Counted from the first letter of the stretch, positions 36,001 through 48,543 are shown. The stretch is DNA of 64,000 nt from Certhia americana (GCA_018697195.1 CM031866.1:4971418-5035417), one strand, 5' to 3'. Notes: a model not told the origin generated them from the letters alone. Translations and numbers: made by a program.

Positions 36001-36715
36001 ATAGCCAGCTTCACAAAGTACCAACCTGCTTCCTAATCCTATTATTTACAAAACATTTTTCTTTGGGCTTCTGTTAGGATGTTTTCCAGTGATAAGTTGC
36101 ATCTATATGTGCTAATGCCATCTTACTGACTTATGCCATCTTTTCTCATTTTCGCTGAGATTTTCAAGCTGCATTGCCACTATCTAAGATATTATATAGG
36201 TCAAAACGTTCTGTGCTCAGATGTAAAGTGACACTGATTCATATATCAGAGGATGTAAAAGAAAAAATTGTCTTACGGTTCAGGTCCAAATTTTCGTGGA
36301 TGAATAATTTGTGACAAATCAGGTATGCAAAGACTCTTCTATTCACCCCCTGTGAATGGGCCTGTTTAGGGTTTTAGCTTCCCTTTTCATCGTTTCCTGC
36401 TTCTTAAATGCTTCTCTTAATTGTTGCTAGGTAAGTTCGGTCTCGCTTCGAGCCACTTCGAAATCAAAGCAGCTTTGACTGAACAAGTAGGTCACAGAGC
36501 CTCGTTGGGTGAGCAGATCTCTATGAGCAGACTTCACATGTCCACGTTCCCAGGCTCACAAACTAGAAAATGTGTTTGCCATGGGTATTTCACAATGCCC
36601 ACCCCCAAGTCCTGCTTCCCCCCAGCATTTGTGGCAGGAGATACACATGGGAAGCAGGCATGATGAACAGGAACTAACTGGAAAGTCCAGCCATACCCAA
36701 CCACCCACTTCATTG

Positions 36716-36870
36716 TTCACAGAACGATTTGGGTTGAAAAGGACCTTAAAGATCATCTTGTCCCAACCGTCCTGCATTTAACCACATTTGTGAGGCGCAT
36801 TCCTAGTGGAACAAAACCTCGGCCTCTTCCTGACCTTGGGCAACCCAAGTCCTCCTCTTCTCCCTCCTCC
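36716..36870 (-). mobile_element. CR1 LINE fragment, antisense
   Basis: The plus strand reads 'acagaacgatttgggttgaa' then 'aaggaccttaaagatcatct', the reverse complement of the avian CR1 3' end. A diverged continuation through 'cctcttcctgaccttgggcaa' follows. The right limit is approximate. It is truncated and non-coding. Confidence 0.85.
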
Positions 36871-39800
36871 ACCTAAAAGTTAGATAATAGTCCCTTGGGG
36901 GATTATTAAACTGAATTTATCCACCTGAATTCCTCAGGAAGATAGTTCAGCGCCACAATTTTTACCTGAGGGGTTCAAAAGACTAACACCTACTAATTAG
37001 GTTTTCACAACCTGCTTTTATGTTAGGTGCATTTTATGATCCTTGTTTTACAGCTGGATACTGGGGGTGAAGTGGCTTGGCCCTTAACACACACAAAAAA
37101 AAAATGAGTTCTGCGAGCCAGGAGCAGGCACTGTGAGCTTCCAGCAGACCTGTCCTCTTGAAAATGCTGCTCTTTACTTGCTGAGAGTGAGTATGGCTCT
37201 TGCTGGGTATGAGAACCCAGAGGACCACAGGAATTATCTGCAAGGGTTTAATTTCACTGGCCCAAAAAGTAGAGGCAGGCAACAGTCTCCTGAGATAGCT
37301 GCAGACTATGCCTATTAAGGCAGTCTGTAGCTATTTTTAAAAAATAATAAATCACCACCTATATTTACTTTGCTTTTTAAGGACTGCTCTGATGTTTTTC
37401 TCTCGACCAGAACTGCTATCTGAAGAGCACATGAGCATGATGCCAGGCCTGGCAAGAGACCACCCACCCACAATCACAGTCCTCCCTACCCAGGGGCATT
37501 CCCTGAGGCAGCCAAGTGTGGAGGGGACGTGGAGTGGGATGTTCACAGCCCCTCTGCAGATTCCTGTGTTGTGGCCAGAGACCCAGCCACCATAACTAAC
37601 AGTTCTGGGGGAAAGGACACACTGCCCAACCACTGGAAATGAAGGCTATAGATGGCCCTTCTCCTCCCAAACTTTAAAGATTTGCTCCTGCTGACGCTCA
37701 CAGTGCTGTGAAATGTGAATCAGGACATACCTTCCCCTTCCCTGAAATTCAGGGTTTGTGTTGAGAGCAGCAGGACAGCAAATGCACTCCAGGGCTTTTG
37801 GGGAAAAACTGTCACATTTCCAAGCTGTCTATGAAAGAGAAATAATTGGCTTCCAAATGCCAAGCTGTCCAGCCCTACCCTGCAGGGTGGACAAGCAAAG
37901 GTGCCCCAGGAGCCAAAAGTGAGAAGAAACTGAGCCAAGAATCCGACCTGGATTCCTTGGAGATTCCTTGTGTCCTGGTTTTCCAGCAGCACATCAGAAT
38001 GTGGCTGAAAATATGGAAAAAGGACACATTCATTGCTAAGTCCTCTTGTGGCTCTGACTAGACACTCAAGTGGTTACTGTGGAGTTTAGATCAAAATCCA
38101 CCCACATCCATCAAGTGCTCTGTTGTCCCAGGAGAGACAAATTCAAAGAGGAAGGGCTGGTGAGCCCCACATGTAAATCAACTTGCAAACAGAAACAAAA
38201 GCCAAAGTTAGACGAGAGGCAATGGGATCAGAGATGCATTTCTGAACCTTGAGAGCCTGCACTCAAACACTCCATCCATTGTGCACTCTCCTGGCACTGC
38301 TCCCGCTTCCAGGAATGCTGCTCTTCCAGGCTCCAGCACCATTTTGCCTCCCTGCATCAGGGAAACTGGGACATCAGACCCTTACAGGCCATTCCTGTGA
38401 CATTTCACCACTTGTTTTGGAGGCTCTCTCACCCTGGGATGTGGAGGAGACTGTGATGAAGAAAAGTGATGGTTTCTGGGTGGTAGCTGTAGTACCTACA
38501 CTCCCCAGGCAAGCAAGGGATTAATTGGAAAGACATTTCTAAAGCAGTTGTCTGCTAGGACAGAAGATCCTGCAATACATCTTAATGAGATGCTCAAAAT
38601 TGCACTTCAATGTGTTGAAAAAAATCTCACTTGATTATATTGTCACAGTTTGGCAGCCCAAGTGTCAAAAAACTTCCTAAATATCAGGTGCTACTTTCAG
38701 TGTTCCCAGCTTAATTCTATCAAGTCATACAATCATATTTGGGAAAGTGTGCCCATATTATGGCTTTCAGAAACATCACCTGCCCCAGCTGGGGTCCCAG
38801 TGCAGGTCTGGTACATGAGGAGCAGCCAGGCTGGCAGTACAGCATCTTCCAGCAAGCACCAGTGAAGCACCAGCCAACGGCCTCACTGTGCTCACAGCAC
38901 TTGTCATGGGAAATGCAGATCTGTCCCATTTAGCCTTTTTAATTTGGCCACCTCTTCCCACACCCCAATCCCACCTCCACAACATCACCCATCCTGCAGG
39001 CTCCTTCCCAGGGACCACAAGAGGATGGGAAGGTCAGGGGGTGCTCAGCATCCCTGCCTGCCAGGTGGTGACAGTGGCTCCACATCAGCTCCTGAGTAAA
39101 TGTGAGCAGGATTTGACCCTGACATCTCTGTCTGGCTGCGAGTCACGGCGTGTAATCACTGCAAGTGTCTGCTGAGGGCATGGTGGAATGAAGACACATG
39201 AGTTTGCAAAACAGGCATCTATTGCTTAATAAGGAACATGCCAATTAGTCTGAAACACTTATGAGACAAAAGCAGTGACAAATCAGCAGGAACGGTGCAG
39301 CTCTCACAACAAATGGACTCGAGGCAATGGGAGAGATGCCAGTGGCAGCCTGTCACCAGGACACTGCTGGTGATCACTCTGCACTGGGGTGAACAAATCC
39401 CTGTCCCTGCCTTGAGCTCTGGGCCCAACCCAGTACGAGCTTTTCCTGAGCCAGAAAAGCGTCTCACACCTTTGGAGTGTCAGCTCTCACATCCACATGC
39501 ATTTGCCACAATACCAACATGGCCTGACTCAATCACCTCAAGATGGTCTTGTTCTATCACTGCTCTAAAGACAAAATACTCACAGGGTTCAAATGCCAGA
39601 CACTTCCCCTCTCCCTATCCTGCCTACTGGTAGGACCTTGATCCCTCCTTCATCTTTAAAACATTATTCCTGGCATCAGCTCTTTTTCTCTGGCTGTGTT
39701 AATGAAATAGCCAGAAAAGAAATGACATTGAAGCAGGCAAAAAGGATCCAGTGAGGGGCTTGGGACTGTGTAGAGTGTGTTTGTGTATTTTGTACATGTT

Positions 39801-41574
39801 TGTGTAATTTATTTTCTTCCCCTTCTTCCCCTTTTGGAGGGGAGAAGGTAAAACCCCCAAAAGTCCATGGAAGATCGAGAAAGTAGATGAGACAAAAGCC
39901 TCACTGCTTACAAAACATGTTTCTGGGACATTTGTCCTGAGAGAATTTTTTTCTGCTAACAGAGCAGAGCTCTCAGGGAGCACAAACAGCAGAGCATCAG
40001 GCTTGCAGCAGAACCTGTCACCCTGAGCATCCATGTCCCAGAATGCAGAAATCCCAGTGGCTCCTGCAGCATCTTGGGTGCCACGTACCTTGGGAAATGG
40101 TACAACATGAAACATTATCACATGGGGCTGTGGTCCCATGGGCTCATCCTCCTACACCCCTCTCTTCTCTTTTCCCAGTGCTCTCTGCAGCATACTGGAA
40201 TACTGAAGGTCTCATGTTGTTTCTTCTTCCACTGTTGATGTGGAAGCTGAGGACCTCTCCTGGGCAGAGACACCCTCCTGGGGCAGTTCCTCTGTATGAG
40301 CATCCTAAAATAACATCTGGTACCAACACAAAGAGGGCTGGGGCTGAGAGCTACACCCCACATCCTGCAACAAAGCTGTCCCAGGACCTTCTGAGGAATG
40401 TAGATCCCAGATCACAATGTCAAATTGCCAAATACTGAAAAGTCCATGGTGGTTTCAGAGCTTGACCTCCTCTTTCCTCCCCTGCTCACAAAGCTACACT
40501 GTGGAAATCCAGGCAGCGGTTTAATTACTAAGAAGTTTAAGAAGTTTAATTACTGAGCAGCTGCTGGTTGCCAGTTGAGTGTGCTTCTGGGTGTCTGAAA
40601 ACGTGCTGGAGATGCCTCATGACGATGCTTAACCTTTGCAGGGGAAACAGGGCCCCTGTTGTAGCTGCTGGCTGAGAGCTGAGTGATAATCCTGAAGGTG
40701 CTGGCAAAGCCTGGCCATCCTTGGATTCAGAGCTGCCAGACCCTGGAGCCCATTGGGATGCTGTTTGATTGAGGTTGCCTTGCTAGAGCACTCCAAAACT
40801 GTGACAAAATGTGCTTTTCAAAGCAGCCCTGCCTATGGAGAGCACTGCACAGGGAGGGACAGCGAGCCTGGGTGGGGTTTGTGCTTGTTTGGGATATTCC
40901 CAGGGGATTTCTGCACGCAGTAACAAGGACCTGATCTGCAATAGCAAGAAGTATTCAGACTTAAGTTTGGAAAGAGCTCTCACCCCACACCACTGTCACT
41001 GCTCTCAGCAGTGTCATGCCCATTTCCTTGGATCAGTCCTTTCACTTTCCAACCAGAGCCAATTCTGCTGCTGTTGATGAATATGCATCTTCCAAGGCTA
41101 CCACCACCATCAAGGCTGCTGCCAGACAACACAGGATTTACAGTGGAAACATGAAGAAAAAGGAGCTGTAAAGATACTCTCCTTTTTTCCTTTTCCTTTT
41201 TTCTTTCTTTTCCTACTGCATTGCAAGGGACTGAGAAGCTGACACCTGTCTGCTCTGCAGTGGTGTTTGTTGAAGGACACCTGAAACTCTGCACCTCCAG
41301 TGAATTTACTTTGCCAGGAAACTTACTTCTTTCCTGAGGCAACTGGGACAGGAAGCCAGTGAAACAGCAAAATAATTATTGTCTAATGTTGTACTTCGGG
41401 TTTATTTCTTGCCTGCTGAGGATGACCCAGGCCCGGGGAAAACAAATGTGGGAGGCAATTAGAAGAAGTCTGGTTTGGAACAACTGTTTTTTTACAGCAA
41501 CTGTGCCTGATGCATTTAAGTAGCGCTATTCTCAAGAATGAAAAAAGCAAAACAGAGTAATATAGATTAAAAAT

Positions 41575-41826
41575 ATCCTTTAAGATCACTGAGTCCAACA
41601 ATCAACCCAAGAGTGCCAAGCCCAGCATGAAACCATGATCCTAAGAGCCACATCTACACATCTTTCAAATAAATACCTCCAGGGATCATGATTCCACCAC
41701 TTCCCTGGGCAGCCTGTGCCAATGGTTGTCAGACCTCTTAGTGAAGAACTTTCTCCTGCTATACAGTCTGAACCTCCTCTGGTACTAGTTGAGGCCATTT
41801 CCTCTTGTCTTATCATTAGGACAACC
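41575..41826 (-). mobile_element. CR1 LINE fragment, antisense
   Basis: Clear reverse-complement CR1: 'atctacacatctttcaaata', 'cctccagggatcatgattcc', 'accacttccctgggcagcct', then 'gaggccatttcctcttgtct'. About 250 bp of the 3'-proximal region is present without the extreme tail. It is truncated and dead. Confidence 0.93.
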
Positions 41827-43479
41827 TGAAAGCCCAAGGAAAGATAAAGGTGCTCCTGTTAAATGCTTCTCCTGGAAAATCAAAAGCCCATCTGCCATGT
41901 GAGAGAAAGCCGACCCCTTGAGCTCATCCGTGCCTGGGGAAGGCAGGGAGGGGTGGTGGCAGCAGCAGGATCTGCTGTGTCACTGCTGGCCCTGGTCCCA
42001 GAGGAGCAGCCACTGCACTGCTGAGGCTGAATCTCTGAACTCACCGTTAGCTGCTCAACAAGCCTTTGCTAAACGAGCCAACACTCGCAACTCCACACTC
42101 TCTGCTGGGACAGAAAGGCTTCCTTTGCCTTCCCGACTGGAATTCTGCACAAACAGGGTTAAAGGTGGGAAACAAAAAGCCCCCCTGGGCAAAAAGGGAA
42201 CTTGAAGCCCTTCTGGGAGCTGCTTTATTGTCTTCATTGCTCTGGTCACATGAACTGGGCTGGCTACAGCAATACTGCCTCCAGAAAGGGCTGGTTGGTG
42301 ATTTGCATCCTCCTACCACAGCTCTCCTCACCTGCAAGGTCAGAAATTTCCTCCTTGGAAATCTTGCAAGCTGCTGACAACCAGTACTGAACTGTGGAGT
42401 AACTTTCCAACAGCATACTGGAAATCCTTTGGCACTGGCTTTTCTTTTTTGTTCCACTGGCTTGCTTGTGGGTCTGGGAGTGCTTTCCATCCTGCTGCTC
42501 CCAGCCCTCCCCTCAGGTACCACTGCTCCCACCACTCCCTCAGAGCTCAGCTTAAGGACTGTAGACATTCATCTCCCTCAGCCTGCTCCAGGCAGGAGCA
42601 CAGGGGTTTGGATATGTTTTTTTTTTGTGGCAGCCTGCCCTGCCCCTGCAGGGCTGCAGGAGGTGAGGGAGTGTTTCATGGAGAGGAGAGTGAGCTCTGC
42701 AGCCAACCTGAAATCAGTTGCTTGTGCTCAGGCTATTGTCAAAAGAGCTGCAATCAAAGCTTACCCTGAATATTTTCTTACTCAAATCAGTGCTCCAACA
42801 TTGCTTTTATTTTCCAGCCTGATGTGTCACGGAGCTTTTATTAGAGCCCTGCCATACCCAAGGAGTACAAAGGTCTCCTCTGGCTCCATTTACATGAAGA
42901 CTTACAGGACGTCTGTGGGCTCCTGTCCTGCCGAGAGCTATTCCTCCTCCAGCCCAACCTGGATAATTGTTGGCTTGTGCACACCCACTGTGAGATCGCA
43001 CAAAAGCGCTTGTTGGTAAAATGCAGCACTTTCTTCAGCAAAACTTTCTGGTGGAGAGCATGTCTTAGACTAACTCTGGGCTGGGAACAGTAAACCACAA
43101 CCTGGAAGATATAAGCAGGACATTTATACCCCATGGACCAACCCTGACAAGAAGCGTTAGGACTACAGCCTGCTCCAGCCCGCTCATAGCAAGCACAGCA
43201 GCCTCCATAAAGGACATAAAATCTCTCTTCCCGGGCCTTTGAAAGGCATGCATTAGAAAAGGGCACATGAGGAAAAAGTGGCAATTTACTGACAAGCTCC
43301 CAGGCAGGCAGGCCAGCAATATCAGAGACTCCTATCCGTCGCTTAGAGCGAGCAGAATATAATTCCTCTTGTAATCAGGATGGAAAGGCATGTGGTCTGG
43401 GCTAGCAGGGAAAAGGCTGACTCATATTAAGACCAACCCATTACTAAGTGTCAAGTGCTCCCTAAGATGGCTCAGACGC

Positions 43480-44110
43480 TAATTCGAGAAGTCACCTGGT
43501 GGCAGCGGGTCACCAGCTCCCTCTACAGACAATCAGGACACAGCCGGACCCCTGCAGAACTGCAACAGCAGGCGCACAGTAACAAAGAGAGTCCCCTTCA
43601 ACCGGAGCAGAATTTTCCTCCTCATCACCGGCAATAATCATCCCACTCGATGCCAAATCCTTTGTTTTTCTCTTCGGGGCCAGGTCGGTCCCGGTGCCCT
43701 ATCCCGGCGCGGATGAAGAAATGGCATCAGCGCTCCCCGAGACAGACGGGAGCGTGTCTTTTGTTTCCTGCCAGCGAAACAAAGAGCGGGAGCGGTGCAT
43801 GGAAACACAGGCGCCACCGGGCTGCAGGAAAAGTTCAGCAGCCCGGAACCAGCTGGCTGCTCGGAAACAAAGTGCCAAGACCACTCACCACAGCAATACT
43901 TCACGGAGCAGCACACCCCGGCGAGCGGGGCGAGCCCCGCCAGCATCCCACCGAGCGTGTCCCTGCCCGCCAGCATCCCGCCAGCATCCCACAGCTCCGC
44001 GACCCAAGCCACACACCCCGTAGGTGACACGTCCAGACAGTGACAAGGATGTGGCAGGGGGAAAACCCGCGCACAGAGGGGGCTGCAAGGTGGGAGGAAC
44101 GGGCTAAGCA
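43480..44110. promoter_or_regulatory. Second CpG-rich block in ST8SIA2 intron 1
   Basis: Frequent CpG dinucleotides and high GC stand out from the flanking intron (for example the stretches around 43680-43740 and 43910-44000). It contains short tandem copies of a cgccagcatcccac motif near 43938-43992. It could be an intronic regulatory island or alternative promoter. No exon with recognisable coding sense was found. Confidence 0.4.
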
Positions 44111-46762
44111 AAAGAAACGCAGCAATCAGGAGCGAGAAACTGCTGAATTTCCATCCTTGCCCCGACACCTCTTTGTTTCAGCATCTCCTGGCTGTGGGAG
44201 GTGGTATAAGGATGTCTAGAGGAGTGAGATGGGACTGCCTTAAGGCACAAACATCTTTCTCAGAAGCCTCTGGCAGGCAGAGCAGCCCCAGCTGCCCTCG
44301 GCTCCTACCTCTGTTCACCTGTGATACAAGGAACTGTCCAGAGAAACAGCATGGGTTCGGGTTTTTTGTCCTTTTGCCAGTAGTATTATATTCTCTCTTA
44401 CTTTTTAGCTAATGAACGTTTTGCATTTTCTTTCTAAAATTTCTCATTGTTTGTAGGTGAGAGAAATCTGTTCCCCCCTACTCCCACCTGTACGAGGCAC
44501 GTTCTTCCAAAGACAATCCAAATCACAGGCAGGGGGCAGGGTACGTGTAAAAGCGGGCAAGCTGTTCGCTCCTCGCAATAATTAGAGAGTGTTTGGATGC
44601 CAAGGAAAAAGAAGAAAAGAGTTGCACCTGCCTGTGTTTCCCAGCCCCCCTCAGTGTCACCAGCCTGCCAGGGGACAGCTGGGCAGCTCCTTCCTTCCCT
44701 GCTGCACTGACCAAAGCGAGGGTGGTCTGGGGGGGTGTGAAGGAGGATGCTGAGCCACACGATACAACAGCCAAATACTTCAGATGTGGGGGAAAACTGC
44801 ACAAATATACAGCATCTCCTAAATCTCTCACAGAGAGGAGCTGTTCCCTCCTGGACACACAGAGGGCTACTGGAAAACTTTGGAAGGGTCTCTTCTTTAC
44901 ACTGCTGTGCATTTTTGCTTTACCCTACAGGACCTGCTAACAAAAAATGCTATCATGTGGCTCTCATAGTTGAAAACCCTCTAGCATTCCCTGACCTGCT
45001 GCAGACCAGGCACTCTGCTCTTCCATGTCACCACAGCAATACATTTCAGCCAGGTCAGAGCACCGTGCTCACCATTCCTGGCGCCATGGCAGCACACAGG
45101 GATGAAGTGCCCCTTGTGCCAGGCTTCTGTGCAAGGTGAGCAGTGTTTGGTCCCTTACTGTGTTCGGGATGCAGGAGCTCATCAATCCCGAAACACTCCA
45201 GAGATGCAATGAGGAAAAATGGGTGGGAGAGGACAAAGCAAGAGAAAGGTTCAGTCTGCCTGATTTCATGATTAAGAAATATATAATTAATACAGCAGGG
45301 TCCCATCTTTGCTCTGTTTAACCCCATAAGGGAAGCACAGCTGATGTGGGACCTGATCTGTGACGGGTTTGGCGATCACGTGTATCAGAGGGCATGGGAT
45401 GCAGCACCCTCCATCACCCCCTGGGTGCAGGGTGCTCTTCTCCTCTGCCAGTTCCCTCCTGCACTCCCATTTCTGATGCTGTGTGGAACAAGCTGCTCGC
45501 TGTTCCTACAGAACTCATCTGACCCTGCTGCCGTCTCTGCCGCCGCACCACTTGGCAGTACTTCCTTGGAGGAACTACAGCAACAAACTCAGATGCCAGG
45601 GTTTGGAGATAAGCAGCCAGCAAACAGCCAATTTCCATACAATGTACAGAAAAGAGAGGAGAAAAAAGACACAATACTGGGAATCCCTAATGAACCAGGG
45701 TGAAAATCAGGACAAGTAAGTAACAAAACAGAATAGATTTTCAATAAGGGCACAGCAAGTTCTAGTGGGTAGATCTAGCAGATAGGGGAGGAGAGAGAAG
45801 AAAGAACAGAAGCCGGAAAAGGAGATGGAAAGAAAGCAAGGGGATCAGAGCAGCCTGTCCAATGGGGAGGATGCATCAGAAGATTTTAATTTCCTTTATT
45901 ATTATATAGATAGTGCCAGCTCATTGCAGAGCAACAATTCATCTACCCTGGTAACCCACAGTCTGGTGCTGGATGTTTCTGGACAAGGCTACTGACCTTT
46001 AAGCACTTCTTGCCTGTGGCACCCAGCATAACATAACAATGAAACAATAAACAAACATCACTGCATTTCATTTATCATCTCATTATGGTGTTTGTTTTGG
46101 TGTAACACAGTGGACAATGCCAGCTGGTCCCAAACAGAAAGACCTTTGTGTTATGTGGGTGCCCTGAGTGCACACCTCATTACTAAAATTATTTGGTTTT
46201 CCACATTGCTGTAGCAAGTTCCTCAAGTTATTGCAAACCCTCCTCTCTGCATTTGTTCCTCTTATCCCCTAAATTTCCAAGCAGACCTCAAAGATGGGGT
46301 TTATGGGGTGGGAAGGGTGTTGCCCCTCAGAGTAGCCCTGCCATACATGGCACCTGCAGGTAAACACCGACCATAACAGCGATCAGTAAGGGGTGATCAT
46401 GAAGCCCATAATGCATCCCAGAGGGACACATCTGTGGGTTAAACTCACTGCTCCATACCCCCATCCAACTGATCCCTGCTCAGTCTCTGCTATCCCACAG
46501 GCTGGTCCCTTATCCACCTGCAGGCTGGTCTGTTATCCACCACTCCCATCAGCTGGTGCCCTCTCTACCACACCCATCTGAACCAGCATTGGCACCTAAG
46601 ACCCCTGGGCTGCAACTTGCCCCAGCATCCCTGTCCAGCAGACCCCTGACACCAATATCCCACTTAGGGACCTGCTCCATCCATCCATCAGCACCTGAGC
46701 ACTGCCCGTGCCCAAATCCCACTCTCCAGACCAGGATTTGCCCCAACATTTCTACTCAGACT

Positions 46763-47114
46763 GGTACCCACTCCAGTATCCTTACCCAGACCTGTACCTG
46801 ACAGAGCAACCCTGGACTGGTACCTCAGCCTCTCTAAAAGGACCTCTACATCTCTAATAGGAGCGGTACCAGCTTCAGCATCTCTGCCCGGACCGGCACC
46901 TCAGTGTCTGTAAAGGGAGTGGTACCTGCTCCAGCATCCCCACCCGGTCCGGCACCTCCATGTCTGTAACGGGGCGGTACCTGCTCTGGCATCCCTATCC
47001 GGACAGGTATCTCAGCATCCCGAAAGGGACCGGTACCTGCTCCAGCATCCCCACTCGGACCGGTACCAGCGCGTCTCTGGCGGGAGAGGTACCTGCTCCC
47101 GCAGCCCTGCCCGG
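46763..47114. repeat. 56-bp GC-rich minisatellite next to exon 1
   Basis: GGTACC starts units at 46763, 46819, 46865, 46921, 46976, 47032 and 47088, with spacings of 56, 46, 56, 55, 56 and 56 bp. Each unit carries a ctgctccagcatcccc-like part, then ccggaccgg and a caccTcagtgtctg-like part. Units nearest exon 1 are the best preserved and decay is greater toward lower coordinates. Sequence back to about 46440 still shows faint copies. Confidence 0.93.
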
Positions 47115-47830
47115 CGTGGCTGCCCCCCGGCCCCGTGCCCCATCCTGCCCGGTCCTGCCCGGCGGCGGGGCGGTCCCGCCGGGGGCTGCCAGCGGCCCCG
47201 CGGAGCTGCGCGGGAGCGCAGCGCGCTCCCTTCCCACTTGGGCACGGCAAAAAACCGGGAGAGCCTGAGACAAAGAAACTGTCCGGGCGCCCGCCCCCTC
47301 CGCGTTAGCCGCCACCGCCTCCTCCCCGGTCCCCGGCACCGCTCCGCTCCGCGCCCCTTCCTCCGCGCGGGGACGGCGGGGGGGATTACCCGCTTCGTCC
47401 TCCTCGTGATCTCCGAAGATTCGCGAAGATGAGGAAACCGACGAGCAGTGGTTGAGCAATCGCCAGCCGTCCAGCCCCGGCAACGCGAGCGGCATGGCTC
47501 CGGGGCTGGGCCGGGCCATGGGCCGCTCCGCGCCGCTTTCCGCGGTGTGGCGGGCCCGGAGCCTTGGCGTCCCGGCTCGGCGCCGCCGCCGCCGCCCGAG
47601 CCGCCCGGGCGGGCCGCATCCTGCCCCTCGGCACCCCACGGCCCGCTCCCCCCTCGGCGAGGAGGGGGCGGTGAGGGCTGGGAGGGGGCCTCGTGTGGCG
47701 TGTTTCGGCGCGCGCCGCCGCCCCCCGCCGCTAAAATGTTTAGCGTGAGCGCTCCCCGCAGCCGCGCGTCCTCGGAGGATGAGACGGGGGGGCCGGCGCC
47801 TGCCGCCGCCCATCGCCAGCCCCTTCCACC
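47040..47830 (-). promoter_or_regulatory. ST8SIA2: CpG island and promoter region of ST8SIA2
   Basis: Dense CpG and very high GC surround exon 1, including runs such as the GCC array at 47580-47615 and GC boxes. No TATA box is seen at a fitting distance on the minus strand, so a dispersed CpG-type start is likely. The transcription start cannot be fixed from sequence. A 285-codon minus-strand frame across the island reflects lack of stops in GC-rich DNA. Confidence 0.75.
47390..47495 (-). CDS. ST8SIA2: ST8SIA2 exon 1 (start codon exon, frame disrupted as written)
   Basis: The minus strand reads ATG at 47495-47493 in good context (gagccATGc) and ends at GCGG|gtaatc. It resembles human exon 1 at DNA level, with shared runs TTCCTCATCTTCGC, TCGGAGATC and GAGGAGGA plus the donor. 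One frame gives LLVGFLIFAN, matching the human membrane anchor LLVVFLIFAD. But that frame is not the ATG frame: the exon is 106 bases where the human one is 98, so translation from this ATG loses the anchor and does not join exon 2. The anchor frame does join exon 2 correctly (phase 2) and is open back to another ATG at 47619, which would give a 77-residue, Arg/Ala-rich N-terminus. Either consensus errors in GC-rich DNA or real divergence could explain this. Confidence 0.65.
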
Positions 47831-47835
47831 CTCTG

Positions 47836-48240
47836 CACCCGTCTAGCCTCAACCACCCTAGCCACCTTTCATACTACTAGCCCTGCCACCCCATGTCCAC
47901 CCTCTGCCACCCTCTGCGCACACGCGCCAACCCCCTGCCACCCTCTTGCCACCTCTCCCTAGCCCCTTGCCACCCTCATGCCACCCTCCTGACTAGCCCT
48001 GCCACCCCCTGCCACCCTCTGCTCAGCCCTGGCCACCACTCTGCCACGCCTCTGCCACCACCTGCCACCTCTACACAGCACCGCCACCCCATCCCCGCCC
48101 CTGCCACACTCTTGCCACCCTCTCCCAGCTAATCCCCTTGCCCCCTCTGCTAGCCCTGCCACCCTCTGCCTACCCCCTGCGACACACTCCTGCTAGCCCT
48201 GCCACCCTCGGTTCCACAGCCCTGCCACCCCCTGCGCTCC
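47836..48240. repeat. Degenerate CCACCCTCTG minisatellite upstream of ST8SIA2
   Basis: Some 400 bp are built of variants of ctgccaccctc with recurring ctagccctgccacccc. The two strands are strongly skewed (C-rich plus, G-rich minus). The minus strand, the sense strand of ST8SIA2, has many GGG/GGTGG runs with quadruplex potential. Units are irregular, with a core of about 10 bp. Confidence 0.88.
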
Positions 48241-48480
48241 CCCCGTGGTGGCGTCCCTCCCCTGCGCCACCGTGCGGTGTGGCGGGTCGTCCTGGCCGGG
48301 GAAGGGGTGGGTGGGCACGGCGCAGGCGGGGCGGCTTCTCCCCGAAAAGGACAAAAAACTGGAATAAAATCAGACAGCGGGGAACTCCCGTGCGCGCGGT
48401 GCTGTGTGGCTGTACCTTCTCCTCCCTGGCGAAGGACGGGCAAACAACAGAGCTTTTGGCGTGGAAAACGCTCCGTGTTA

Positions 48481-48543
48481 AAAAAAAAAAAAAAAAAAAA
48501 AAAACCAAAAAAAAAGAAAAAAGAAAAAAAGAAAAATAAAAAG
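48481..48543. repeat. A-rich tract
   Basis: A 24-nt A run is followed by A-rich sequence with scattered c, g and t. The poly-Lys frames through it are artefacts. Confidence 0.93.

Larger units (their letters stand above)
33052..47389 (-). other. ST8SIA2: ST8SIA2 intron 1 (14.3 kb)
   Basis: Runs from the exon 1 donor (gtaatc at 47389) to the exon 2 acceptor. It holds two CR1 LINE fragments (36.7 and 41.6 kb), a second CpG-rich block (43.5-44.1 kb) and the 56-bp minisatellite (46.76-47.11 kb). No other gene was recognised. Confidence 0.85.

Noticed and set aside
37971..37985. TGTCCTGGTTTTCC resembling an LTR left end
   Set aside because: No matching CCAGGACA end and no LTR-like body (poly(A) signal, conserved 3' segments) follows within the next kilobase.
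46995..47852. 285-codon minus-strand open frame across the CpG island
   Set aside because: GC-rich DNA has few stops. Its protein is Arg/Ala/Gly/Pro-rich without domains, it runs through the minisatellite, and it is not the frame of the recognised membrane anchor.
46440..48240. CRISPR-like regular repeats
   Set aside because: The units are head-to-tail GC minisatellites without unique spacers, in an animal genome.
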